A stretch of DNA of 34,658 bases from assembly GCA_945885775.1 (NCBI GenBank), contig CAMCZF010000004.1, positions 1 to 34,658 on the forward strand. The letters run 5' to 3'. The DNA comes from Rhodoferax sp. OV413 (GTDB lineage Bacteria > Pseudomonadota > Gammaproteobacteria > Burkholderiales > Burkholderiaceae_C). The notes below the pieces were generated by a model. That model was not told where the DNA came from, searched no databases, and saw only the letters and a program-made list of their open reading frames with translations. The position numbers and the translations under genes are program-made. This document shows positions 25,055-33,621 of this stretch, piece by piece; the first letter of the stretch is position 1, and every line of letters begins with the position of its first letter.

Positions 25055-26779
25055 ATGAACCGACCTAACCCAGCTATCGTGGCTCAGGCAGCCGTGCAGC
25101 GGCTACCGCGTGCAGCGCTGGCACTGTTCTGCCTAGCGTATATTCTGCCGGGTTTTATAGGTCGCGCACCCTGGCGATCGGACGACATCACCGCTTTTGG
25201 CTATATGGCAGCATTAGCAGCTGGGGCTAGCTCTTGGATGTCACCCCAAATCATGGGTCTCGTGCCCGAAGTAGACGCTCTTTTGCCCTACTGGCTCGGA
25301 GCCTGGGCCATACAGCTGGCGCCTTCTTGGGTGAGTCCCGAATTTGCCGCCAGAGTCCCATTTATTGGGCTGCTGATGGTCACGCTGATAGGGACATGGT
25401 ACGGCACTTACCAACTGGCCCGAAGCCCGCAAGCGCAGCCATTACCGTTCGCCTTTGGCGGCGAAGCCCTGCCGACCGATTACGCGCGCGCGCTTGCAGA
25501 TGGTGCCTTATTGGCACTGATTGCTTGCCTCGGGCTAGCCCAACCCGGCCATGAGACGACGCCCATTCTGGCGCAGCTCGGTTTCTCTGCTCTATTGTTC
25601 TATGGCTTTGCGGCTTTTCCAAGTCGCCTTAGCCTCCCGCTGTTGGCTACAGCCGTAGGTTTGGGCGGATTGGTGCTCTCGGGAGCGCCTACTCTCGCCA
25701 CCCTGCTGGGCTTAGGCGGGTCGCTGACCTTACTGCTAAACACCGGCGAAGGACCGGCCGAAGTCCGTTCTGCCAGGCTGCGGGCTGCGACCATGGCCGC
25801 CTTGGCGCTTCTGGCGGCATCTCTTGCTAGTGCGCTGCAGCTTTGGCATTGGCGCATCGCCTTGCCGCCGGCCGCCGGGCAAACCTGGCTTGGCATCGGC
25901 AACCTACTGGTCTGGTTCACTTGGCCGGCTTGGCCACTGGCCCTTTGGACCTTATGGCGATGGCGACGCCATTTAGTGCGCAATCTGAGTCGCCCCAGTC
26001 GGCACCTAGCCTTACCATTGTGGTTTATCCTGGTCACCCTGGGGACAACGCTCTCCACCACCTCACCAGAACGCACGCTACTGCTGGCTCTGCCAGCCCT
26101 CGCCTCGATGGCAGCATTTGCACTGCCAACACTTGGGCGAACCGTTGCGGCTCTCATCGACTGGTTCACACTCCTGTTCTTTTCAGGTTGTGCTGTCATC
26201 ATTTGGCTGGTGTGGGTGGCGATGCAAACAGGCGTCCCATGGCAACCGGCCGCCAATGTAGAGCGCCTGGCGCCTGGCTTTGTCCCGAGCTTTTCGATCG
26301 TGCCATTTCTTATCGCACTCGCCGCCAGCGGCGCCTGGGTCTGGCTGGTCAAGTGGCGCGCCGGTAGGCATCGGGCAGCGATCTGGAAAAGCATGGTTCT
26401 GCCAGCCGGAGGGGCTGCCCTGTGTTGGTTGCTGCTTATGACCCTGTGGTTACCGCTACTGGATTACGCGCGTAGCTATGTGACTCTGGTGCACCGCACT
26501 CTGATCACAATGCGCCCTGAGCAGGCTGGTGATTGCGCAAATAACTTTGGTCTGAACGTCGGTCAGATCACCGCGTTTGAGCTGCACGGCCACCTGCTTG
26601 TGAAACCCGCCGACACCGCCACAGAGTGCCGATGGCTGATTGTCAATCGGGATGCTGCCACATCGATGCCTGCCACCCTGGATTTATCGCCTTGGACGCT
26701 GATTTCGCAGCAAAGTCATCCGACCGACAACAGCGACAATTTATTGATCTACAAGCGCAAGGTCCAACCCACCCTCTAG
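25055..26779 (+). CDS. GT-C-like polytopic membrane protein, putative ArnT/PMT-type glycosyltransferase
   Basis: The 574-residue inner-membrane protein has about ten or more hydrophobic segments. It resembles lipid-linked sugar transferases of the ArnT/PMT (GT39/GT83) type in layout. There is an acidic pair in the first periplasmic loop (PWRSDDITAFGYM, near residues 44-56). A LLPYWLGAWAIQL segment follows, like the PPLYYWLG of ArnT. The C terminus is a soluble periplasmic tail of about 100 residues after the last membrane segment. The match is by pattern only; sugar donor and acceptor are unknown. The terminator of rpmE2 lies immediately upstream, so its promoter must overlap rpmE2, or it depends on read-through. 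No Shine-Dalgarno is visible. It is convergent with phoR, with a 13-bp gap. Confidence 0.6.
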   Translation: MNRPNPAIVAQAAVQRLPRAALALFCLAYILPGFIGRAPWRSDDITAFGYMAALAAGASSWMSPQIMGLVPEVDALLPYWLGAWAIQLAPSWVSPEFAARVPFIGLLMVTLIGTWYGTYQLARSPQAQPLPFAFGGEALPTDYARALADGALLALIACLGLAQPGHETTPILAQLGFSALLFYGFAAFPSRLSLPLLATAVGLGGLVLSGAPTLATLLGLGGSLTLLLNTGEGPAEVRSARLRAATMAALALLAASLASALQLWHWRIALPPAAGQTWLGIGNLLVWFTWPAWPLALWTLWRWRRHLVRNLSRPSRHLALPLWFILVTLGTTLSTTSPERTLLLALPALASMAAFALPTLGRTVAALIDWFTLLFFSGCAVIIWLVWVAMQTGVPWQPAANVERLAPGFVPSFSIVPFLIALAASGAWVWLVKWRAGRHRAAIWKSMVLPAGGAALCWLLLMTLWLPLLDYARSYVTLVHRTLITMRPEQAGDCANNFGLNVGQITAFELHGHLLVKPADTATECRWLIVNRDAATSMPATLDLSPWTLISQQSHPTDNSDNLLIYKRKVQPTL

Positions 26780-26792
26780 GTCAAAAAATATC

Positions 26793-28124
26793 TCAGCCGA
26801 GTTGGCGAACGCGTTCCAGCGGGAAAATGATGCTGAATCTGGAACCTTGACCTGGCGTGCTTGCAATAGTCAGTTCGGCACCGTGACGCTGTACGACATG
26901 CTTGACAATTGCCAAGCCCAGCCCGGTACCCCCAGTGTCCCGAGAGCGGCTGCGATCGACGCGATAAAAGCGCTCGGTCAGCCGAGGAATATGCTCAGGG
27001 GCAATGCCCGGACCAGTGTCCCGCACAGAAAACTCAACGCTTCCATCCAGCAAAGTCTCAACGCCCACATGCACCTCACCGTTGAGAGACGTGTACCTGA
27101 CAGCGTTGGTGACTAGATTACTGGCAGCACTGAGGAGCTCGCTCGCCGACCCACTCAACTCGCACTGACCCTGACTGGCAAACACAATGTTCTGGATCCT
27201 CCCAGCTTTGGCGCAAAGCACCGCTGACAGCTCACGCGCCTCGCGTTCCAACTGCGCCATCATGATGGGCATAGACACCCAGTCTGCCAGCCCCGGCGGC
27301 GGGCTACCCTCCAGCCGCGACAGCATCAGCAAGTCATTCACCAGCGTTTGCATGCGTTGGGCTTGTAAGGCCATCGTACCCAGGTAGCGTTCGCGCTCGG
27401 TCTCGCTAAGCGTCAGGGTTTGCAGGGTCTCGACAAAACCGGAGAGAACCGTCAGAGGTGTACGAATTTCATGCGATACGTTGGCGACGAAATCTCGGCG
27501 CATCGCCTCGGCTTGCTCGAGCGCTGTCACGTCGCGCGACAGCAGCAGCAAGCGCCCCTCACCATAGGGGTGCAGTTGAATGGACAGACTGACCGGTCGC
27601 AAAGCCGTGCTGCCACGACCAGGAACGGCCAATTCATGGCTGTAGTCGCGCCCAGCCAAGTAGGCCGCAAAACCGGGATCGCGGACCAGATTACCCAAAT
27701 ACTGCTGCAAGTCGCGCCGGGCGTCGAGCCCGAAGTGCTGGGACGCCGTGTGGTTGAACCACTCGATTCGGCCCTGCGCATCAAGCAGCACCACGCCGTT
27801 TGGAGAGGCTTGCAAGGCGCCCAGAAAATCGTTCAAACGATCTTGGCTATCGCTGGTCATCCGCTCCCGCGCACGGACCAGGCGGCGCACTCTCTCGGCA
27901 ATTTCGCCCCACAGTCCAGAGGTAGGCGCTGGTTGCGCCACATCACCAGCGCGAACCCATCGCAGCAAGCGAGCGCCCCTGAAAGTATCCGCCATAAACC
28001 AGGCAAGGCCAAAGGCTACCACGCCTGCCAAAGCGCCTTTATCAGGCTGGACTGGCAGGACGAGCCAACCGCACAAGCCGCCAGCAACTTGGAACCCAAA
28101 AAAACCAACTGCGCGCCAAATCAT
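26793..28124 (-). CDS. phoR: Phosphate regulon sensor histidine kinase PhoR
   Basis: PhoR phosphorylates PhoB when phosphate is scarce. The 443-residue protein has two N-terminal membrane segments (about 5-23 and 28-46), then a linker and a PAS domain (100-200, GVVLLDAQGRIEWFN). The H-box FVANVSHEIRTPL carries the phospho-accepting His218. The ATPase domain shows the N-box LVTNAVRYT, DTGPGIAPEHI and TGLGLAIVKHV. The length and the lack of a large periplasmic domain are typical of PhoR, which senses through PstSCAB/PhoU. It lies 45 bp after phoB and is the last gene of the pst-pho cluster. Confidence 0.95.
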   Translation of the reverse strand: MIWRAVGFFGFQVAGGLCGWLVLPVQPDKGALAGVVAFGLAWFMADTFRGARLLRWVRAGDVAQPAPTSGLWGEIAERVRRLVRARERMTSDSQDRLNDFLGALQASPNGVVLLDAQGRIEWFNHTASQHFGLDARRDLQQYLGNLVRDPGFAAYLAGRDYSHELAVPGRGSTALRPVSLSIQLHPYGEGRLLLLSRDVTALEQAEAMRRDFVANVSHEIRTPLTVLSGFVETLQTLTLSETERERYLGTMALQAQRMQTLVNDLLMLSRLEGSPPPGLADWVSMPIMMAQLEREARELSAVLCAKAGRIQNIVFASQGQCELSGSASELLSAASNLVTNAVRYTSLNGEVHVGVETLLDGSVEFSVRDTGPGIAPEHIPRLTERFYRVDRSRSRDTGGTGLGLAIVKHVVQRHGAELTIASTPGQGSRFSIIFPLERVRQLG

Positions 28125-28169
28125 GGCACAGCCTTTTTCAGATTAAACGCAGGCGAGACGGGGGCGTCT

Positions 28170-28892
28170 TCAGGCATTGGCCTGTGAGCGAGCCACCTGG
28201 GTGACCTGTGCAGTTAGCCTATAGCCGGCACCGCGAACCGTTTCAATCATTTGCCCAGCGGTTGCGCCAAGTGCTTCCCGCAAACGCTTGACGTGCACAT
28301 CCACCGTGCGTTCTTCAATGAAGACATGATCGCCCCAGACTTTATCAAGTAACTGTGAACGACTGTGCACACGCTCGGCATGGTTCATGAAGTAATGAAG
28401 CAACTTGAACTCGGTCGGCCCCAATTTCAACATCTGGTCCATGAAGGTCACGCGGTAGGTGGAGGCGTCAAGGGACAGGCCCGCAATTGCCACCGTTCCA
28501 CCGACCTGTTCGGGGGCACGTCGACGCAGTACCGCACGCACCCGAGCCAACAACTCCTTGGTGGAAAAGGGTTTTGCAATGTAATCGTCAGCACCGGCGT
28601 CGAGCCCAGCCACACGATCTATTTCATCACCACGCGCAGTAAGCATAATAATTGGAACCGCTTTGGTCCGCGAGTTGGCACGCCATCGCTTGGCCAGAGT
28701 AAGCCCACTTTCGCCGGGTAGCATCCAATCCAGCAAGATGACGTCTGGCAGAACTGCATCGAGCTCGCATTGGGCTGAAGTGCTGTCCATGGCCCAAATC
28801 GGTCTGAAACCGTTGTGCCGCAAATTTACAGCTATCAATTCGGCAATAGCGGGCTCATCCTCAACAATCAGCACACCGGGTTGCTGCCTCAT
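28170..28892 (-). CDS. phoB: Phosphate regulon response regulator PhoB
   Basis: This OmpR/PhoB-family activator binds PHO boxes in place of a -35 element. The 240-residue protein has a receiver domain with Glu11-Asp12, the phospho-accepting Asp55 in ILLDWMLPG, and a Lys in DYIAKPF. A winged-helix DNA-binding domain follows (FKLLHYFMNHAERVHSR, then VDVHVKRLREAL). It overlaps phoU by 4 bp (ATGA). The PHO-box-like sites at 33488-33505 and 33552-33569 are its expected targets in this window. Confidence 0.96.
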   Translation of the reverse strand: MRQQPGVLIVEDEPAIAELIAVNLRHNGFRPIWAMDSTSAQCELDAVLPDVILLDWMLPGESGLTLAKRWRANSRTKAVPIIMLTARGDEIDRVAGLDAGADDYIAKPFSTKELLARVRAVLRRRAPEQVGGTVAIAGLSLDASTYRVTFMDQMLKLGPTEFKLLHYFMNHAERVHSRSQLLDKVWGDHVFIEERTVDVHVKRLREALGATAGQMIETVRGAGYRLTAQVTQVARSQANA

Positions 28893-29590
28893 TTCACCAC
28901 CGATTCAATTTGTTCCATTGGCGTATGGCGCACATCCGCGCCTTTGACCACATAGATGATGAACTCCGCGATGTTTTTCGCGTGATCACCGATTCGTTCG
29001 ATCGCTTTTGCGAGAAACAGCAAGTCTAGGCTGGGTGAAATCATACGAGGATCTTCCATCATATAGGTCACCAACTTACGCACAAAACCATCAAACTCGC
29101 GATCGATTTGATCGTCTTCTTTCAAGATAGACACAGCTGCTTGCGTGTCCAGACGAGCAAATGCATCAAGCGCTTTGCGCAGCAAGCCAGACGCAAGATC
29201 GGCAGCCACCCGCAACTCAAGCGAAGGCAGAGACCGTGGCGCACCACTGTCGATGATGGAACGCACCATGCGGGCAATTTTTTCAGCCTCATCGCCGACC
29301 CTCTCTAGGTTTGCCGTCGTTTTAGAAATAGCAATGAGCAACCTTAAATCACGCGCCGTCGGTTGGCGACGGGCGATGATGCTGGAGAGTTCACGGTCGA
29401 TGTCCACTTCCATGGCATTTACTCTCGCCTCGGCAGCTGAGACTTCATTGGCAACTTCAACGCTAAATTGAGACAGCGCGTAAATTGCCTGGCGAATCTG
29501 GGATTCGACCAAGCCACCGAGCTCCATGACCCGACTGGAAACAGCGCTCAACTCGCTGTCAAATTGGGTGGAGAGATGTTTTTCGGGCAT
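28889..29590 (-). CDS. phoU: Phosphate transport system regulator PhoU
   Basis: PhoU is a cytoplasmic helical-bundle protein that links PstB and PhoR and keeps the regulon off when phosphate is sufficient. The 233-residue protein has the duplicated PhoU domain with ERVGDEAEKIARMV in the first repeat and ERIGDHAKNIAEFIIYVVKG in the second, the metal-binding E/DxxxD-type motifs of the family. AAGGA lies 7 bases upstream of the ATG. It is 9 bp after pstB and overlaps phoB. Confidence 0.97.
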   Translation of the reverse strand: MPEKHLSTQFDSELSAVSSRVMELGGLVESQIRQAIYALSQFSVEVANEVSAAEARVNAMEVDIDRELSSIIARRQPTARDLRLLIAISKTTANLERVGDEAEKIARMVRSIIDSGAPRSLPSLELRVAADLASGLLRKALDAFARLDTQAAVSILKEDDQIDREFDGFVRKLVTYMMEDPRMISPSLDLLFLAKAIERIGDHAKNIAEFIIYVVKGADVRHTPMEQIESVVK

Positions 29591-29599
29591 GAGAGATCC

Positions 29600-30379
29600 T
29601 TATCCAAAGCGGCCGGTGATGTAGTCTTCAGTTTCTTTGCGGTTAGGCTTGAAAAAGATTTGCTCTGTAGCACCAAACTCAATCAAGTCACCAAGGTACA
29701 TATAGGCTGTGTAGTCGCTGCACCGAGCAGCTTGCTGCATGTTATGGGTCACGATTACCACTGTGTAATCCGACTTGAGCTCGGTGATCAGCTCTTCGAT
29801 CTTGGCCGTTGAAATCGGGTCTAGCGCCGAGCAGGGCTCATCAAGTAACAACACTTCGGGCTTGATGGCAATGCCCCGAGCAATGCACAAGCGCTGCTGT
29901 TGCCCACCCGACAAGCTCGAGCCGCTTTGGTGCAGTTTGTCTTTGACTTCTGTCCACAGTGCCGCTTTGCGCAAGGCCCATTCGATACGCTCCTCTAGGT
30001 CAGTGGCATTCAGGGACTCAAACAACTTTACACCGAAAGCCACATTGTCATAAATTGACATAGGGAAGGGGGTGGGCTTTTGAAACACCATGCCAACCTT
30101 GGCACGCAACAAGGCAACATCTTCTTTACTGGTCAGCAAGTTATCGCCGTCCAGAAGAATTTCCCCTTCGGCACGCTGTTCCGGATACAACTCGAACATT
30201 CGGTTAAAAACCCGCAGCAATGTCGACTTCCCGCATCCCGATGGGCCGATAAATGCGGTTACTTTCTTCTCAGGGATCTCGAGATTGATATTCTTCAGCG
30301 CATGAAACTTGCCGTAGTAAAAATCAAGATTTTTGACCGAAATTTTCGGCCGATCCAGCACTGCACTTGCAACATTCAT
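29600..30379 (-). CDS. pstB: Phosphate ABC transporter ATP-binding protein PstB
   Basis: PstB is the ATPase of the high-affinity phosphate importer. The 259-residue protein has Walker A GPSGCGKS (45-52), the Q-loop in [12 protein letters not shown], the signature LSGGQQQR, Walker [13 protein letters not shown] and a His-switch in [10 protein letters not shown]. Length and motifs are standard. It is 45 bp downstream of pstA. Confidence 0.98.
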   Translation of the reverse strand: MNVASAVLDRPKISVKNLDFYYGKFHALKNINLEIPEKKVTAFIGPSGCGKSTLLRVFNRMFELYPEQRAEGEILLDGDNLLTSKEDVALLRAKVGMVFQKPTPFPMSIYDNVAFGVKLFESLNATDLEERIEWALRKAALWTEVKDKLHQSGSSLSGGQQQRLCIARGIAIKPEVLLLDEPCSALDPISTAKIEELITELKSDYTVVIVTHNMQQAARCSDYTAYMYLGDLIEFGATEQIFFKPNRKETEDYITGRFG

Positions 30380-30424
30380 GGTGATCCAATCAATGATTGT
30401 CTTGTATTTAAATCGGTGACAGAG

Positions 30425-31309
30425 CTAGTTCTTGCTGCGAGTTAGCACCCGTGCCAAAACATTGAGCCCCAAGACTGTGACCGTGATGATGAAAACACCC
30501 GCCCAAGCCAGTTTTTGCCAGTTTTCGTAAGGACTCATGGCAAACTTAAATATGGTCACCGGCAAACTTGCCATCGGCTCCCCAAGGCTCGCCGTCCAAA
30601 ACTGGTTACTCAGCGCCGTGAACAACAATGGTGCGGTTTCGCCAGCAATTCTTGCGATCGCCAGTAACACGCCAGTCACAACCCCAGCTCTTGAAGCACG
30701 CAGCGTGATGCTAAGAATGACCTTCCACTTGGGTGCGCCAAGTGCATAAGCTGCCTCCCGCAGGCCAGACGGCACCAACTGGAGCATGTTCTCTGTCGTC
30801 CTGATCACGATGGGAATAACAATCAAAGCTAAAGCTATAACACCAGCTATGCCCGAAAAAGACTTGAACCGCACCACCACCACCGAATACACGAAAAGAC
30901 CAATCACAATAGAGGGTGCAGACAAAAGAATGTCATTGACAAAACGGGTCACCGACGCCAACCAGCCCCGCGTATCGAACTCGGCCAAATAAATTCCGGC
31001 CATGATACCAATCGGAGTCGCTACAAGCGCAGCCAGGCCGACCATCAGGAAAGACCCAAAAATGGCATTAGCGAGACCACCGACGTCGTTTGGCGGCGGT
31101 GTCATCTCGGTCATGGTCGTCCAGGTTATGCCGCTGACACCAAGCACGATGGTGTCGAACAAGATCCAAAAAAGCCAAAACAGACCAAATGACATTGCCA
31201 GCAGAGAAAGCGATAACGCCACCTGATTAACCAGTTTCCGACTGGCATAGTTGGAACGGCGAGTGGCTCGCAAATCCGCGTTTTTCAAAAGGTATTCACC
31301 GGTACTCAT
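30425..31309 (-). CDS. pstA: Phosphate ABC transporter permease PstA
   Basis: PstA is one of the two inner-membrane permease subunits. The 294-residue protein has six predicted membrane segments and the binding-protein-dependent transport EAA region ([15 protein letters not shown]), which contacts PstB. The start ATG overlaps the pstC stop by 4 bp (ATGA), so PstC and PstA are coupled. Confidence 0.97.
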   Translation of the reverse strand: MSTGEYLLKNADLRATRRSNYASRKLVNQVALSLSLLAMSFGLFWLFWILFDTIVLGVSGITWTTMTEMTPPPNDVGGLANAIFGSFLMVGLAALVATPIGIMAGIYLAEFDTRGWLASVTRFVNDILLSAPSIVIGLFVYSVVVVRFKSFSGIAGVIALALIVIPIVIRTTENMLQLVPSGLREAAYALGAPKWKVILSITLRASRAGVVTGVLLAIARIAGETAPLLFTALSNQFWTASLGEPMASLPVTIFKFAMSPYENWQKLAWAGVFIITVTVLGLNVLARVLTRSKN

Positions 31310-32337
31310 GTCTTCGAACCCTCATTTTTCTTGAGCTGCGCCAATAACAATTTGGACAGACTGAGGATCACAAAGGTGATAAAGAAAAGTACCAACCCTA
31401 GATACATCAACGCAGCTTGGTGCAAGCCTTGACCAGCTTCCGCAAACTCATTGGCCAGCGCGGAGGTAATGCTGTTGGCCGCCTGGAACAAGCTCAGCGA
31501 ATCCAATTGATTGAAATTACCAATGACAAAGGTCACGGCCATCGTCTCGCCAATAGCGCGACCCAAGCCCAGCATAATGCCGCCAATCACGCCCGCCTTC
31601 GTGTAGGGCAACACCACTTTCGAAACGACCTCCCATGTCGTGGCACCGAGGCCGTAGGCTGATTCTTTCAGTAGTGTCGGAGTCACCTCGAACACGTCCC
31701 GCATGACTGCCGCTATGAAGGGAATAATCATGATCGCCAGGATGATTCCGGCCGACAGAATACCAATCCCGACCGGCGGCCCGGACACCAGTGCGCCGAG
31801 GTAAGGGACTCCTCCAAACAGAGCCTGCAACGGCAGTTGCACGTAGGTGGCGAGTACCGGCCCAAACACCAACAATCCCCACATTCCATAAACGATGGAC
31901 GGGACTGCAGCCAAAAGCTCAACGGCGGTACCCAAGGGTCGTTTGAGCCAAGCGGGTGCAAGCTCTGTCAGAAAAACGGCTATGCCAAAGCTGATCGGGA
32001 CCGCGATGATCAGCGCAATCAGCGATGTCATCAAGGTCCCGTAGATCATCACCAAGCCACCGAAATCCTCTTTCACGGGGTCCCAATTGGTGCTGGTCAA
32101 GAAACCAAAACCATATTTGCTGATGGCAGGCCAAGCGCTAATGGTAAGCGACGCGAGGATAGCCAGCAATATGGCCAAGGTGAACACCGCTGCACCCTTG
32201 GCGAGCCAACCGAAGGCTCGGTCCGCTATTGGGCCCGAGATGGGTCTTTTTCGGGGTGGTGGATTGGTCATAGTACGGCCCGTCTCACCGGTTGCACGGT
32301 CAAGGGACATGTCGGAAACAGGCCGTGTAGATGACAC
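31306..32337 (-). CDS. pstC: Phosphate ABC transporter permease PstC
   Basis: PstC is the partner permease of PstA. It has six membrane segments and the EAA loop [15 protein letters not shown]. The start is uncertain. In-frame GTG codons occur at 32343 and 32337, and an ATG at 32310. I choose the GTG at 32337 because AGAGG lies 7 bases upstream; from 32343 the spacing would be only 1. This gives 343 residues with a basic, Pro-rich cytoplasmic N terminus of about 40 residues before the first membrane segment. It is separated from pstS by a short gap with no terminator. Confidence 0.93.
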   Translation of the reverse strand: MSSTRPVSDMSLDRATGETGRTMTNPPPRKRPISGPIADRAFGWLAKGAAVFTLAILLAILASLTISAWPAISKYGFGFLTSTNWDPVKEDFGGLVMIYGTLMTSLIALIIAVPISFGIAVFLTELAPAWLKRPLGTAVELLAAVPSIVYGMWGLLVFGPVLATYVQLPLQALFGGVPYLGALVSGPPVGIGILSAGIILAIMIIPFIAAVMRDVFEVTPTLLKESAYGLGATTWEVVSKVVLPYTKAGVIGGIMLGLGRAIGETMAVTFVIGNFNQLDSLSLFQAANSITSALANEFAEAGQGLHQAALMYLGLVLFFITFVILSLSKLLLAQLKKNEGSKT

Positions 32338-32377
32338 AATCACACCTCTGGGAAGGACGCCGCTGTTGCTGGTCTAA

Positions 32378-33421
32378 TTATTTGAACGCAATCGGCTTGC
32401 CCGATGCATCCTTGAGTTCACCCCAGGCTTTTTCGATGGCGGCAACAACCGGCTTAGGCATCGGCACGTAGTCCAGATCGTCTGCGGCTTTGTCACCATT
32501 TTTATAAGCCCAAGAGAAGAATTTGAGCGACTCGCTGCCATTCACTGGCTTGTCCTGCAGTTTATGCATCAAGATAAAGGTAGCACCAGAAATTGGCCAA
32601 GAATCTTTACCAGGCTGGTTGGTCAAGACCTGGTAAAAGGTCTTGGCCCAGTCTGCCCCGGCAGCAGCCGCTTTGAAGGCCGTGTCGTCAGGGGAAACAA
32701 ACGCTCCAGTTGAATTTTGCATCAAGGCGTAGGTCATCTTATTCTGCTTGACATAGGCATACTCCACATAGCCGATCGAGTTCGGCAGGCGGCCTACAAA
32801 AGCAGCCACACCCTCATTACCCTTGCCACCAGCACCTGTCGGCCAATTGACTGCTGTGCCCTCACCCACTTTGGTTTTCCACTCAGCATTCGCTTTGCTG
32901 AGGTAATTGGTGAAGAGAAATGTGGTTCCTGAACCATCGGCGCGGCGAACCGGCGCAATTGCAGCGTCAGGCAAGGCGAGAGTCGGGTTGAGCGCTTTGA
33001 TCGCCGCATCATCCCACTTCGTGATTTTGCCCAAGAAAATGTCACCAAGCACCTGTCCATTGAGCTTCATCTGGCCTGGATTGATGCCTTTGATGTTGAT
33101 CACCGGCACCACACCACCGATGACTGTAGGGAACTGAATTTGCCCTTTCTTGGCCAACTCGTCGTCGGTTAAGGGCATGTCTGACGCGCCAAAATCAACG
33201 GTCTTGGAATCAATTTGCTTGATGCCCGCACCTGAACCAACGGATTGGTAATTGACTTTTACACCGGTCGCCTTGTTGTAATCGGCTGCCCACTTGGAAT
33301 AGATCGGCGCAGGGAAGGAAGCTCCAGCACCGGTAATTTCTTGCGCCCACAAAGTATTGGCGGACAAGAGGGACAGCAGGCAGCCCGTGGCGACTACCGT
33401 GTTTTTGAATTTGAATGTCAT
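32378..33421 (-). CDS. pstS: Periplasmic phosphate-binding protein PstS
   Basis: PstS captures phosphate in the periplasm and delivers it to PstCA. The 347-residue precursor has a signal peptide (1-26, ending NTLWA before QEITGAG). The mature N terminus, ITGAGASFPAPIYSKW, is the classic PstS start. Phosphate-contact segments include VGSGAGIKQ, DFGASDMPLT and VRRADGSGTTFLFTNYL. AAAGGAAC lies before the ATG. It is first in the pstSCAB-phoUBR cluster, behind a PHO-box-like site. Confidence 0.98.
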   Translation of the reverse strand: MTFKFKNTVVATGCLLSLLSANTLWAQEITGAGASFPAPIYSKWAADYNKATGVKVNYQSVGSGAGIKQIDSKTVDFGASDMPLTDDELAKKGQIQFPTVIGGVVPVINIKGINPGQMKLNGQVLGDIFLGKITKWDDAAIKALNPTLALPDAAIAPVRRADGSGTTFLFTNYLSKANAEWKTKVGEGTAVNWPTGAGGKGNEGVAAFVGRLPNSIGYVEYAYVKQNKMTYALMQNSTGAFVSPDDTAFKAAAAGADWAKTFYQVLTNQPGKDSWPISGATFILMHKLQDKPVNGSESLKFFSWAYKNGDKAADDLDYVPMPKPVVAAIEKAWGELKDASGKPIAFK

Positions 33422-33471
33422 TGAAGTTCCTTTGGGGTTAAGTTGCGAAACTGGTTCTCCAGCTGTTAAGT

Positions 33472-33505
33472 ACTTTAAGCCCCCAATGTGTCAATGTTGT
33501 GACAA
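33472..33505 (-). promoter_or_regulatory. PHO box and -10 of the pst operon
   Basis: Read toward pstS, TTGTCAC-AACA-TTGACAC (33505-33488) forms two 7-bp repeats separated by 4 bp, the PhoB site layout (consensus half CTGTCAT/C). A -10-like TAAAGT (33477-33472) begins 11 bp beyond the box, the usual spacing when PhoB replaces the -35 contact. Confidence 0.75.
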
Positions 33506-33531
33506 TTTTAAAACGCTTCAAGCCAGGATTC

Positions 33532-33544
33532 CATGCAAAGCATG
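33532..33544. repeat. Perfect inverted repeat between the two PHO boxes
   Basis: CATGC-AAA-GCATG is a 5-bp perfect palindrome with a 3-bp centre, placed between the divergent PHO boxes. It could be an operator for a second regulator, but no factor is recognised. Confidence 0.5.
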
Positions 33545-33551
33545 AACAAGA

Positions 33552-33582
33552 CTGTCACGAAATCGTCACCAATTTAAACTAT
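33552..33582 (+). promoter_or_regulatory. PHO box and -10 of ppk2
   Basis: CTGTCAC-GAAA-TCGTCAC (33552-33569) has the 7-4-7 PhoB layout. The first half is a full match and the second matches 5 of 7. An A/T-rich -10 region (TTTAAACTAT, 33573-33582) follows. It points toward ppk2 and lies inside the longest open frame, so it argues for the downstream TTG start. Confidence 0.68.
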
Positions 33583-33621
33583 CGTCCGGCAACGTGTAAG
33601 CCTCGAGATCAGGACCATCCA

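Noticed and set aside
25600-26394. 264-codon frame antisense to the GT-C-like gene
   Set aside because: The sense frame is a coherent polytopic membrane protein, while the antisense product is Arg/Ser/Ala-rich without any domain.
30416-30422. CTGTCAC half site (minus strand) in the pstA-pstB gap
   Set aside because: No second 7-bp repeat follows at the 4-bp spacing, so it is not a convincing PHO box.
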